The notes: generated by a model from the sequence alone, not told the origin. A DNA stretch of 64,000 nucleotides from Sphingobacteriales bacterium 44-15 (GCA_001899685.1 MKWG01000013.1:75638-139637), one strand, 5' to 3'; positions 17,669-25,990 are shown, counted from the stretch's first letter. Made by a program: numbers and translations.

Positions 17669-19009
17669 ATGAGGAAATTATTATTAGCAGGATTAATAGT
17701 TGTATACAGCCAGTTGGCGCTGGCACAGGCTACAGTAACACCCGCAACGGCATTGCAAAGTTATCTTCATAATGGAGATGCAACTTTTAGCTGGGAAGTA
17801 AAAGATACTTACGACATAGGCGATGTGAAGGCTTATGCATTGTTGCTGACTTCTCAAAAATGGAGAGAATTTGTGTGGACGCATCAGCTTACGGTGCTGG
17901 TACCTAAAGAAAACAAGCATGATGGTGCACTACTTTTTATCACGGGCGGTTCTGTAAAAAACGGGTTGCCCAACTGGAATGGCCGGGATGATAAGTTTAA
18001 TAAAGGAATGGCGGATATAGCTGCCACCAACAATGCTATTGTTGCGGTGCTGCGCCAGGTTCCCAACCAGCCGCTGTTTGATAACTTAACAGAAGATGCG
18101 CTGATATCATTTACCCTGCACAATTTTAAAAAAGATGGCGATTATAGCTGGCCGCTTTTGTTCCCGATGGTAAAAAGTGCCGTGCGTGCCATGGATGCCG
18201 TTCAGCAGTTTTCCAAACAACAGCTCCACCACGATGTAAACCGTTTTGTGATCTCCGGTGCCTCCAAGCGTGGATGGACCACCTGGCTTACCGGCGCCAG
18301 CGATAAGCGCGCCCAGGCTATCGGGCCGATGGTAATTGATGTGCTGAACATGCCGGTAAGTCTCGACTACCAGATAAAAGCACTGGGAGATTACAGTGTC
18401 CAGATCGAAGATTATGTAAAGCTTGGTATACCGCAGGGCTCCAGGACAGAAAGCGGTATGGCTGTGACTACAATGGTGGATCCCTATTCTTACCGTAAAT
18501 TGCTTACCATGCCCAAAATGATCTTCATGGGCACTAACGATGAATACTGGGTGGTAGATAATATTAAAAATTATCTCGACAGTATTCCCGGCAAAAACCT
18601 GCTGCATTATGTGCCTAATGCCGGCCATGGGCTGGGTGATGGTAAAAGTGCATTCGAAGCTTTGAGCGCGTTTTTCGGCACCACCATGACGAATTCTGCT
18701 TACCCCGACTGTGCATGGACTACCTCCGTTACGAAGAAAGGAGTGAAAGTGAATATCAAAGCTACCAAAGATGAGCTCACCGATGTAATTGTATGGCATG
18801 CTGATTCTCCCGATACTGACTTCAGGAATGACAACTGGACCAGCGATGATACCCGCATGGCTAAAAAAGGAAAGATAAAGATCGTAGAGCCGCTCCCCCA
18901 ATCGGGATACCGGGCCTTCTACGTGGATCTTAAATATAAAGATGTGCATGGTAATTCGTATACCGTGAGCACAAGGGTGTTTATGACGGATAGTAAGAAG
19001 GTATTGTAG
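17669..19009 (+). CDS. PhoPQ-activated pathogenicity-related (PqaA-like) alpha/beta hydrolase
   Basis: The 446-residue exported protein (signal peptide 1-20, ending ALAQ) matches the PhoPQ_related family. Diagnostic parts are FSWEV at the mature N-terminus, GGSVKNGLPNWNGRDD, the nucleophile elbow VISGASKRGWTTWLTGASD (Ser at about 194), WVVDNIKNYLDSIPG, and VPNAGHGLGDGKSA with the likely catalytic His near 320. The family contains alpha/beta hydrolases of uncertain substrate. It is the last gene of the SusCD-ceramidase run, separated by a 250-bp gap, and may share the substrate of that locus. Confidence 0.88.
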   Translation: MRKLLLAGLIVVYSQLALAQATVTPATALQSYLHNGDATFSWEVKDTYDIGDVKAYALLLTSQKWREFVWTHQLTVLVPKENKHDGALLFITGGSVKNGLPNWNGRDDKFNKGMADIAATNNAIVAVLRQVPNQPLFDNLTEDALISFTLHNFKKDGDYSWPLLFPMVKSAVRAMDAVQQFSKQQLHHDVNRFVISGASKRGWTTWLTGASDKRAQAIGPMVIDVLNMPVSLDYQIKALGDYSVQIEDYVKLGIPQGSRTESGMAVTTMVDPYSYRKLLTMPKMIFMGTNDEYWVVDNIKNYLDSIPGKNLLHYVPNAGHGLGDGKSAFEALSAFFGTTMTNSAYPDCAWTTSVTKKGVKVNIKATKDELTDVIVWHADSPDTDFRNDNWTSDDTRMAKKGKIKIVEPLPQSGYRAFYVDLKYKDVHGNSYTVSTRVFMTDSKKVL

Positions 19010-19011
19010 GT

Positions 19012-19090
19012 ATGAGCTGTGAGCTATGGGCTATCAGTGTCACTGATGGCTCATAGCCCATAGCCCATAGCCCATAGCTTATAGCTAATA
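19012..19090. repeat. Palindrome of GAGCTATGGGCTATCAGTG type
   Basis: GAGCTATGGGCTATCAGTG is answered after TCACTGATGG by repeated CTCATAGCCCATAGCC words. The hairpin starts three bases after the stop of the PqaA-like gene and ends before the rhomboid promoter region. Confidence 0.65.
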
Positions 19091-19120
19091 TTCACTATCT
19101 TCCCCTCCTAAATATCCGCT

Positions 19121-19894
19121 ATGCTTTTACCTATAGGAGACGACAATTCCGATCGTTCGGTTACGCCGTATATCAATTATCTGTTGATCGCGGTCAATGT
19201 GCTTGTATTTGTTTTCCTGCAGGGCGCCGGGCATAATCTTTTTTTCACCTATGCTTTTTCAACCATTCCGGCGGAGATCATCACCGGCAACGATATTATT
19301 ACCCAATCCCAGGTTATTGTAGATCCGTATACCGGTCAGCAGTTTGAAATGCCGGGACTGCAGCCTACGCCCGTATCTGTATATTTTACATTGTTCACTT
19401 CTATGTTTATGCATGGCGGCTGGCTGCATCTTGCGGGCAATATGCTCTATCTGTGGATATTTGGCGATAATATTGAAAACAGGATCGGTCATTTCCGCTA
19501 TCTTGTTTTCTACCTGCTTTGCGGCGTGATCGCTTCATTGAGCCATGTTTTTTCTACCATACTGCTGAACCAGAATTCGCTTACGCCAAGTCTTGGCGCC
19601 TCCGGGGCAATATCCGGTGTGCTGGGCGCTTATTTATTATTGTTTCCCACCCGCAGGGTACATGCATTCTTTTTTATTTTCAGGGTGTCCATTCCTGCAG
19701 TGCTGGCGCTGGGTTTGTGGATCGCTTTCCAGGTGAGCAGCGGGTTAGGTATGCTGGGCGGCAATGATAGCGGAGGGGTCGCTTATGCAGCGCATATTGG
19801 CGGCTTTCTTGCCGGCTTTTTGCTCATTAAGTTCTTTGATCCTGTGCGGAACTCCGATCCAGGAGAGCGTTATATTACCCGTGTCAGGCGGTGA
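19121..19894 (+). CDS. Rhomboid-family intramembrane serine protease
   Basis: The 257-residue membrane protein has six predicted membrane segments. The catalytic dyad is visible as S161 in GASGAISG and H225 in AAHIGGFLAG; the loop HGGWLHLAGNMLYLWIFGDN (98-117) holds the conserved His and Asn of the oxyanion region, and the family GxxxG-type contacts surround H225. It cleaves membrane-embedded helices in the cytoplasmic membrane; substrates are unknown. The N-terminal MLLPIGDDN is typical of Bacteroidota rhomboids, supporting the start at 19121. Confidence 0.93.
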   Translation: MLLPIGDDNSDRSVTPYINYLLIAVNVLVFVFLQGAGHNLFFTYAFSTIPAEIITGNDIITQSQVIVDPYTGQQFEMPGLQPTPVSVYFTLFTSMFMHGGWLHLAGNMLYLWIFGDNIENRIGHFRYLVFYLLCGVIASLSHVFSTILLNQNSLTPSLGASGAISGVLGAYLLLFPTRRVHAFFFIFRVSIPAVLALGLWIAFQVSSGLGMLGGNDSGGVAYAAHIGGFLAGFLLIKFFDPVRNSDPGERYITRVRR

Positions 19895-20220
19895 TGGCGG
19901 GGGACATTAATGGTAATGTTGCGGCGTCATCGTGAGACGTGAGAAGTGAAATGACAGTGCATCTTGTCTTGTACCGTACGACGGATTGAAATCCGTTGGA
20001 ACAAAATGCGACCGGGGCTGACCAAAAAGGTCGCCAAATGATTAATTTATTCTGGCAGGTGATGGAGACTAATAGTTGTTTATGCGATTCTCAAAGCCTT
20101 CATTTACTTTTTTGGTCAGCCCCTTGTTGATATAAGAGGAAGACCTTACCACTTACTACTTATCACTTACCACTTACTACTATCCCGGTTTTTTTTCCGA
20201 ACTTGTCGCAAAATCTACTC
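19895..20220. other. 326-bp gap with a 14-bp inverted repeat and word repeats
   Basis: GGGGCTGACCAAAAA (20014-20028) is answered by TTTTTTGGTCAGCCCC at 20108-20123, a near-perfect inverted repeat with about 80 bases between. Before it is the small palindrome ACGGATTGAAATCCGT; after it, a run of CTTACCACTTACTAC words to 20185. No gene is visible. The paired ends could be the remains of a small mobile repeat. Confidence 0.5.
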
Positions 20221-21360
20221 GTGAAGAAATCCGGATTGTTTTTTGTTTTTAGCATACTGTTTTTCAACCTCTACAGCCAGACTGATTCTTCTCATTTGCG
20301 TATTTCGCTGATCACCTGCAGCCCCGGGGCTGAATTGTATTCTACGTTCGGGCATAGCGCTGTCCGCGTTACGGATAGCGCTGTATTTACGGATAAAGTA
20401 TATAACTATGGCACCTTTGAGTTTGATGATGATTTTTACATGAACTTCGTAAAAGGCAGGCTGCTGTATTATCTTTCTGTAGAAAACTACCGCGATTTCG
20501 TTGCGTTCTACCAGGAGGAAGGAAGGAGCATATCAGAGCAGGTATTGGATTTAACAGACGCTGAAAAATTGAGGCTGCAAAAAGCGCTCATTACAAACGC
20601 CGCTTATCAGAACCGTTACTATAAGTACCAGTTCCTCTTTGATAATTGTGCCACACGTATACGTGATATCGTAAAATCAAATACGGATGAGCAGGTAACA
20701 TTCAAAAAAATATTACCCGCCGATGATATCACCTTCCGCAAAATGATACATAGCTATCTTCATAAAACCGGTAATGACTGGAGCGGTGTGGGTATTGATA
20801 TTTTGCTCGGGATGAGCCTCGACAGGAAAGTAAAGAACGAAGAGGCAATGTTCCTTCCTGATTTTTTAGCAAAAGGATTTGACAGCGCTTATAATGGTTC
20901 CCGGAAGCTGGTATCGTCTGTGCATACTGTTTATACTGCGCCCGAACCTGCGGGACAGGGAAGTGCCCTGTTTTCTCCATTCGGAGTGTTTACCATTGTA
21001 TTTGTTGTGTATATGCTTATCAGCTTTTGGAGCAGAAAGGCAGGTGTTATTCTTGATAGTATCCTTTTTTTTGTGACGGGTTTGCTGGGCGTATTGCTGG
21101 TGTTTATGTGGACCGGGACAGATCATGCGGATTGTAAAAATAACTTCAATCTTTTATGGGCTTTTCCCCCTCATCTTATTGCCGCATTTTTTGTAGCAGG
21201 CAAAAAAAAACGGATAAGCAAATACTGGTGGTATACCGCCCTGCTGCAGATAATATTGCTCTTACTTTGGTTTTTTCTTCCCCAGCAACTCAACAACGGA
21301 CTTATACCTGTTGTAGCCTTGCTTGCCTGCCGTAGTTGGGTATTGAGCCGGCGGACCTGA
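20221..21360 (+). CDS. lnb: Lnb-type lipoprotein N-acyltransferase (DUF4105 domain)
   Basis: The 379-residue protein has a signal sequence, a periplasmic DUF4105 domain (about 25-240) and three or four C-terminal membrane segments (about 255-375). Diagnostic parts are LITCSPGAELYSTFGHSAVRV, YNYGTFEFDDDFYMNFVKGR and FLFDNCATRIRDIV, with a likely catalytic His in the FGHSA segment and Cys in FDNCATR. Bacteroidota lack Lnt, and this family was recently shown to N-acylate lipoproteins. I choose the GTG at 20221 because it gives MKKSGLFFVFSILFFN as a clean signal; a TTG 18 bases upstream is possible. It is monocistronic and followed by recA. Confidence 0.82.
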   Translation: MKKSGLFFVFSILFFNLYSQTDSSHLRISLITCSPGAELYSTFGHSAVRVTDSAVFTDKVYNYGTFEFDDDFYMNFVKGRLLYYLSVENYRDFVAFYQEEGRSISEQVLDLTDAEKLRLQKALITNAAYQNRYYKYQFLFDNCATRIRDIVKSNTDEQVTFKKILPADDITFRKMIHSYLHKTGNDWSGVGIDILLGMSLDRKVKNEEAMFLPDFLAKGFDSAYNGSRKLVSSVHTVYTAPEPAGQGSALFSPFGVFTIVFVVYMLISFWSRKAGVILDSILFFVTGLLGVLLVFMWTGTDHADCKNNFNLLWAFPPHLIAAFFVAGKKKRISKYWWYTALLQIILLLLWFFLPQQLNNGLIPVVALLACRSWVLSRRT

Positions 21361-21456
21361 AATTTTTAGCTTTTTTACTAAAAATATTAGTGTTGATAAA
21401 GTTTATCCCTATCTTTACAACCAACAGTTAATTTTACTCTATAAACTCTTTAATTT

Positions 21457-22467
21457 ATGTCAGCAACTACAAGCAATGAAAAATTAAAAGCGCTTAAGCT
21501 AACCATGGACAAGATCGAAAAGGATTTTGGTAAAGGAAGTGTGATGATGATGAACGAGCGAACCGACCAGGATCTGGAAGTAATTTCTACCGGCTCTATC
21601 GGCCTGGATACTGCCCTGGGGGTGGGCGGTGTGCCCAAAGGAAGGATAGTGGAGATATACGGGCCGGAATCTACCGGTAAGACAACGATTGCCATTCATA
21701 TTATTGCTGAAGCACAGAAAAAAGGCGGTGTATGCGCCATAATAGATGCGGAACACGCTTTTGACAGCGCGTATGCGCGGAAGCTGGGTGTGGATATTGA
21801 CAACCTGCTCATTTCACAGCCCGATTATGGGGAGCAGGGGCTGGAGATAGCCGACCGGCTTATTTTATCCGGTGCGCTGGATGTGGTGGTGATTGATTCT
21901 GTAGCAGCGCTGGTGCCCAAAGGCGAGCTGGAGGGAGAAATGGGAGACAGCAAAATGGGATTGCAGGCGCGTCTGATGTCGCAGGCGTTGCGCAAGCTTA
22001 CTGCCACCATCAGCAAAACGCATACCGTATGTATTTTTATCAACCAGCTTCGGGAAAAGATAGGGGTAATGTTTGGAAACCCCGAAACCACTACCGGCGG
22101 CAATGCGCTTAAGTTCTATGCCTCCGTTCGCCTTGATATCCGTCGTATGGCGCAGATCAAAGATGGCGATGAGGCAGTGGGCAACCGGGTGAAAGTGAAA
22201 GTTGTGAAGAACAAGGTAGCTCCTCCGTTCCGTGCGGCTGAGTTCGATATCATATTCGGTGAAGGCATTTCAAAAGTGGGAGAGATCATAGATATGGGTG
22301 TGGAGATGAATATTATCCAGAAAAGCGGAAGCTGGTACAGTTATAATAATGACAGGCTTGGCCAGGGGCGCGATGCCGTAAAGCAACTGCTGCTGGATAA
22401 TCCCGGACTTTCTAATGAAATTGAGGCTAAGATCAGGGAGAAGATCAAAGAATTACAGGAAGCTTAG
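21457..22467 (+). CDS. recA: Recombinase RecA
   Basis: The 336-residue protein is a full-length RecA: Walker A GPESTGKT (69-76), the Walker B strand [15 protein letters not shown], loop 1 [16 protein letters not shown], the [19 protein letters not shown] segment and loop 2 [17 protein letters not shown]. It catalyses strand exchange and promotes LexA-type self-cleavage. It ends at GQEA-like KIKELQEA, so the C-terminal acidic tail is short, as usual in this phylum. A TATCTTTA element at 21410-21417 could be its -7 box. No recX or LexA gene is adjacent. Confidence 0.98.
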   Translation: MSATTSNEKLKALKLTMDKIEKDFGKGSVMMMNERTDQDLEVISTGSIGLDTALGVGGVPKGRIVEIYGPESTGKTTIAIHIIAEAQKKGGVCAIIDAEHAFDSAYARKLGVDIDNLLISQPDYGEQGLEIADRLILSGALDVVVIDSVAALVPKGELEGEMGDSKMGLQARLMSQALRKLTATISKTHTVCIFINQLREKIGVMFGNPETTTGGNALKFYASVRLDIRRMAQIKDGDEAVGNRVKVKVVKNKVAPPFRAAEFDIIFGEGISKVGEIIDMGVEMNIIQKSGSWYSYNNDRLGQGRDAVKQLLLDNPGLSNEIEAKIREKIKELQEA

Positions 22468-22499
22468 GTTGGTTGAATTGTTTAAAATGTTGTATTTCC

Positions 22500-22577
22500 G
22501 GGTGAACAGTGAATGGGCAATGGTGAATCCGTCATTCACTATTCACCTTTCACTATTGCCTATTCACCATTCACTAC
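22500..22577. repeat. Palindromic word repeats between recA and mgsA
   Basis: AACAGTGAATGGGCAATGGTG and ATTCACTATTCACC-type words (GTGAATGG, CATTCACTATTCACC, TATTCACCATTCAC) form a stem that ends one base before the mgsA ATG. An ATG further upstream reads through this palindrome and is therefore not the real start. Confidence 0.6.
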
Positions 22578-22578
22578 T

Positions 22579-23031
22579 ATGGTATCATCCCGCGTTTTAA
22601 AAATCAGGAAGCGTATTGCATTGGTAGCCCATGACCATAAAAAGAAAGATCTTATGGAATGGGCGGAATTTAATAAAGCCGCGCTGGCGAGGCATGAGCT
22701 GATAGCTACCGGCACTACCGGAAGGCTGCTTGAAGAAAGCCTGGACAGACCGGTGCGGCAGGTGCTTAGCGGTCCTCTTGGCGGCGATCAGCAGATTGGC
22801 GCAATGATCGCACAGGGCGAAATAGATGTGCTCATTTTCTTCTGGGATCCCATGGAAGCCCAGCCGCATGACCCGGATGTGAAAGCGCTGCTTCGCCTTG
22901 CAACAGTATGGAATATTCCTGTGGCCATGGACAGATCCAGCTCCGATTTCCTGATGACCTCACCCCTGATGCATACCGAGTATGAAGCTACTATACCTGA
23001 TTACAGCGATTATGTAAAGAGGAAAGTATAG
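22579..23031 (+). CDS. mgsA: Methylglyoxal synthase
   Basis: The 150-residue enzyme converts dihydroxyacetone phosphate to methylglyoxal and phosphate, a bypass of lower glycolysis in the cytoplasm. Family hallmarks are IALVAHDHKKKDLMEW near the N-terminus, LIATGTTGRLLEE, the phosphate and catalytic region SGPLGGDQQIGAMIAQGEID (with the catalytic Asp in GGDQQ), and FFWDPMEAQPHDPDVKALLR. The start at 22579 gives the usual length; the longer reading frame would translate the intergenic palindrome. The gene follows recA in the same direction with about 110 bp between. Confidence 0.96.
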   Translation: MVSSRVLKIRKRIALVAHDHKKKDLMEWAEFNKAALARHELIATGTTGRLLEESLDRPVRQVLSGPLGGDQQIGAMIAQGEIDVLIFFWDPMEAQPHDPDVKALLRLATVWNIPVAMDRSSSDFLMTSPLMHTEYEATIPDYSDYVKRKV

Positions 23032-23097
23032 GTTTACTTTGGGAATTGACCGGCAAAAAGATACTATTGCTATATCAACAATAATTTTTCGTATTTC

Positions 23098-23208
23098 TTT
23101 GTGAGAAGTGAGACGATAAAAGTGAGAATCCCACATTTATCGTCTGCCTGCCATGCCTACGGCAGGTAAACCGGTAGGCAAGTCTCCCGTTTCACGTTTA
23201 ACACAACA
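23098..23208. repeat. Palindromic word repeats before the GNAT gene
   Basis: GTGAGAAGTGAGACGATAAA is answered by TTTATCGTCTG and GTCTCCCGTTTCACG, with the nested CTGCCATGCCTACGGCAGG and ACCGGTAGGC hairpins in the middle. Confidence 0.6.
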
Positions 23209-23210
23209 GT

Positions 23211-23711
23211 ATGAGGATCAGCTTGAAACCATGGCAAAAGCCGGACAGGTATATACTTGTCGAATTGGCAAATAATATCCGGATATGGAATAACGTAAGA
23301 GATCGTTTACCTCATCCGTATACATTGCAGCATGCCGATACCTTTATTGCCTATTGCGCCGCCCAAAAGCCGCCGCATGTGCTGGCGGTAACGATGGATG
23401 ATCATATTGCAGGATGTATTGGTCTGGAGATGCAAACAGATATTTCCCGGTTGAGCGCCGAGCTTGGCTACTGGATAGGCGAGCCTTTCTGGAATAAAGG
23501 TATTGCTACAGAAGCTGTAAAGCAGATGCTCGAATATACTTCTCAACATTTTCCTTCACTGGTAAGGATCTATGCAGGCGTATTTGAAAAAAATACAGCT
23601 TCTATGCGGGTGCTGGAGAAAGTGGGGTTTTATCTTGAAGGTATCCAACGGCAGGCAGTGATTAAAAACGGGGCTGTAATGGATTACTATATGTGGGTAA
23701 AGCTGGGGTAG
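23211..23711 (+). CDS. GNAT-family N-acetyltransferase (RimJ/RimL type)
   Basis: The 166-residue protein follows the RimJ/RimL acetyltransferase layout: LKPWQKPDRYILVELANNIRIWNNVRDRLPHPY at the N-terminus (cited in pieces), DHIAGCIGLEM, LGYWIGEPFWNKGIATEAV with the acetyl-CoA pyrophosphate loop around 98-110, and NTASMRVLEKVGFYLEG near 137-153. It transfers acetyl from acetyl-CoA to an amine, possibly a protein N-terminus or a small amine; the substrate is unknown. Confidence 0.9.
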   Translation: MRISLKPWQKPDRYILVELANNIRIWNNVRDRLPHPYTLQHADTFIAYCAAQKPPHVLAVTMDDHIAGCIGLEMQTDISRLSAELGYWIGEPFWNKGIATEAVKQMLEYTSQHFPSLVRIYAGVFEKNTASMRVLEKVGFYLEGIQRQAVIKNGAVMDYYMWVKLG

Positions 23712-23766
23712 GATAGTGGACTATAATGCCAACAGGCTTATTTCTTCGGAAAGGCGGCCTTCCTGA

Positions 23767-24354
23767 TCACATTGTTCTGGTAATCCTTACGTAGAGTATA
23801 TTGTTATCACCGGAAGTGGTGAAACTGATCCCCCTTGGGCTCCCAAATTCTGCTTTATCACCGGGCCCATCTACATATCCTTCTTCCCCGTTGCCTGCAA
23901 TGGTAGTAACCAACCCGTTCAACTCACCGGTCGTGTTGGCGATTTTTGCTTTTCCGCACCCATCATCGCCTATATAGATTTGCATGTCTTTGCCAATCCA
24001 CAGGTTTTCAGGAAAAGTAAGAGAAGGTGTACCTGATCCAAATGGATCATCAACGCACCCCGGATCGTTGAAGTCTCCGGCGAAATGATCTACCGTCTGT
24101 AACAGCGGATCAACTTTTATAACCACCTTATGCCCCGTCTCGGCAATGTACCCGTTTTCATCGAGGCAGAGTGAGCCGGGCCCGTTAATGGAATTGACGA
24201 TGGTTTTACCTGCATAAGTTTTCACGGTAACTTTTGATGGGGGAGGACCTATTCCGGTATTATTATCATTATTGGAAAGGTCATTGTTTTTGCTGCATAC
24301 AGCAAAAAACAGTACGGCGATGGCCAACAAGGCGTGAAGAATGCGATGAGTCAT
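23767..24354 (-). pseudogene. NHL-repeat lipoprotein, frameshifted near its 3' end
   Basis: The reading frame gives 195 residues: a lipoprotein signal with C20 (LFFAVCSKNND), then a short beta-propeller-like part with NHL-type pieces VKTYAGK, GPGSLCLDENGYI, FPENLWIGKDMQIYIGD and GFGSPRGISFTT-like FGSPRGISFTTSGDNNILYV. After NNILYV (23788) the frame reads RITRTM and stops. One base later the other frame reads DYQNNVIRKAAFPKK and stops at 23738, just the sequence expected at an NHL repeat end. So one base is missing around 23782-23788, either real or a sequence error. Only one or two NHL repeats remain, fewer than usual, so the protein may already have been a short relic. Confidence 0.7.
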
Positions 24355-25065
24355 AATAACAGGATTAATATGATCAGATAATTAAAGCACGTTGCTAAAA
24401 TAACATGACCTTTTCCCTGTATCGCCGTAAATCGACAGGAATATGATTAAAATCGACAAAAGAAAAATGAATATCCGCCATGACGAATGCTTCCTGCATT
24501 TCTCGCAGCTGGTACAGATCTGTAACGCAGGCGTAGCGTGATAGCAGAGCTGCTGCCCGGGTGTTACTTGTTTTGCAATAGCAGAGGAGTGTAAATTCGT
24601 GGCTGTATCATTTGTGCCCTGTTCGTTAAGAAATTCAGATAAATAAAAGAGAGGTGGTAAGCCTGGGCGAAGCTACCAAGTCTGTGCCAGGGCGGAAATT
24701 TTAAAATATTAGTGTACGAAACTTATAGAAACTAGTTAAAAGATCCGGTTTCATCGGTTTTGAAAAGATATATTTGATCATACTCAGAAGCACTGTTATA
24801 TACTCCTGCTTTTTGGCAATTGACCTGAAAACAGGAATACAGCTAAGAAGGAATAGGCGATCAGCCGCTTATACATAAAGGGAAACATTGTACGCATAAT
24901 TTAAGAGAGGTAGTTATTAAATTATTTTGAGATAGTCGTCATATAGTTATACGTTGGCGATATTTTACAGCCTTTTAGTAACTAATTTAATTTTTTAAAT
25001 TAGTTAGGATAACTAACTATATTTGTCTTAGCAATATTGCTGCAGGACGAATTAATCACTACAAA
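24355..25065. other. 711-bp gap; possible gene remnant on minus strand
   Basis: The last 100 bases hold the thioredoxin-like gene's control region. On the minus strand 24607-24395 is an open stretch of 70 codons without a start: it contains TLLCYCKTSNTRAAALL, then DLYQLREMQEAF and FVDFNHIPVDLRRYREK. The first segment recalls the active-site strand and loop of rhodanese-like domains, but this is weak, and a competing frame on the same strand is also open. I see no complete gene. Confidence 0.3.
24980..25015 (+). promoter_or_regulatory. Operator-like palindromes before the thioredoxin-like gene
   Basis: Two elements abut. The first is a perfect inverted repeat, AACTAATTTAA (24980-24990), TTTT, TTAAATTAGTT (24995-25005). 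The second is TAGTTAGGATAACTA (25001-25015), arms TAGTTA and TAACTA around GGA, lying just before the -7 box TATATTTG (25018-25025). The core GTTAGGATAACTA recurs before the MarR gene. Confidence 0.6.
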
Positions 25066-25299
25066 ATGGAAAAATCAGTTTTTTATCATGCAGGTTGCCC
25101 TGTATGTATCAGCGCAGAGCACGACATTGTTGACCTTATAGGCGCCGGCAATGTGGAAGTGGTGCATATCGGAGAAGATCGTAACCGCATCGCAGAAGCA
25201 GAAAACGCAGGTGTAAGATCTGTTCCTGCCCTGGTAACACCCAACGGGAATGTGCTCCATATCAACTTTGGCGCTTCTATTGCTGATGTAAAAGGCTAA
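25066..25299 (+). CDS. Small thioredoxin-fold protein (CPVC)
   Basis: The 77-residue protein reads MEKSVFYHAGCPVCISAEHD, with a CPVC redox motif at 11-14 after a first beta strand, and then VEVVHIGEDRNRIAEAE and GVRSVPALVTPNG, the cis-Pro (VPAL) region of the thioredoxin fold. It is cytoplasmic and shorter than glutaredoxin or thioredoxin. It probably reduces or senses a thiol target. It is followed after 76 bp by a MarR regulator with a cysteine-rich tail, and both genes share a 13-bp operator-like sequence, which suggests one thiol-responsive unit. Confidence 0.8.
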   Translation: MEKSVFYHAGCPVCISAEHDIVDLIGAGNVEVVHIGEDRNRIAEAENAGVRSVPALVTPNGNVLHINFGASIADVKG

Positions 25300-25302
25300 A
25301 AA

Positions 25303-25334
25303 TTTGCCCCACATTGTTAGGATAACTACCTTTG
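25303..25334 (+). promoter_or_regulatory. Promoter and operator of the MarR gene
   Basis: TTTG (25303-25306), 20 bases, then TACCTTTG (25327-25334) match the Bacteroidota consensus. The 13-bp GTTAGGATAACTA (25316-25328) lies between and overlaps the -7 box; it is identical to the copy at 25003-25015, suggesting repression by the regulator itself. Confidence 0.65.
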
Positions 25335-25375
25335 TGGGGCATTTCACACAGTGGTGTAAAGCAATGCAAAGGAAT

Positions 25376-25990
25376 ATGGATAAATCTGATTTCGACCTGA
25401 CAGCACAAAACCAACAGACCGGGAGCAAGATCGTGGCATCCCTGGAAAGAATAGCGCAGGCGTTCCGCGTTTTGCTATGGGAAGAAAGCAAAATGTTCTC
25501 ATTAAGCCCTATCCAGGTACAGGTGCTTATTTTTTTGCTGCATCATAGTGAAGAAAAAAGGAAAGTTAGCTATCTGGCAGAAGAATTTAATATGACCAAA
25601 GCCACTATCAGCGACACCGTTAAAACGCTTGAGCAGAAAAAGCTTATTACCAAAGCATATGAACAACACGACACAAGAAGCTATATTATACACCTGACGA
25701 AAAAGGGTGAAGACATAGCCGCTAAAACATCCTTTTTCACTAAGGAAATAAGAACACCTGTTGATAAATTACATCCTGACGATAAAGAAAACCTGCTGTT
25801 AAGCCTGATAAGCATCATACGACATTTAAACCGCTCAGGAGTAATTACCATTCAACGGATGTGCATGACCTGTTCCTATTACCAATCATCAGGAAAAGGG
25901 CAAAAACATTTTTGCAAATTGCTTAATCAAAATTTGCATGCTGCAGACCTTCGGGTAGATTGTCCCGAACACCAAATGAAATATGAGTGA
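25376..25990 (+). CDS. MarR-family regulator with four-cysteine C-terminal tail
   Basis: The 204-residue protein has a MarR winged-helix domain (about 20-150): LSPIQVQVLIFLLHHSEE, KVSYLAEEFNMTKATISDTV with recognition helix, and the wing EQHDTRSYIIHLTKKG. An added tail (about 160-204) has CX2C at 163-166, C180 preceded by H178, and C196 with H199 (sequence CMTCSYY, HFCKLLN, DCPEHQ). Four cysteines plus histidines suggest a bound metal or Fe-S cluster and a redox or metal signal. The start at 25376 is chosen for a normal MarR N-terminus; an ATG four codons earlier is possible. Its end overlaps yggS by 8 bp. Confidence 0.85.
   Translation: MDKSDFDLTAQNQQTGSKIVASLERIAQAFRVLLWEESKMFSLSPIQVQVLIFLLHHSEEKRKVSYLAEEFNMTKATISDTVKTLEQKKLITKAYEQHDTRSYIIHLTKKGEDIAAKTSFFTKEIRTPVDKLHPDDKENLLLSLISIIRHLNRSGVITIQRMCMTCSYYQSSGKGQKHFCKLLNQNLHAADLRVDCPEHQMKYE

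Noticed and set aside
22513-22578. An upstream in-frame ATG that would extend MgsA by 22 residues
   Set aside because: The extension is a translated palindrome of word repeats; MgsA has its normal length from 22579.
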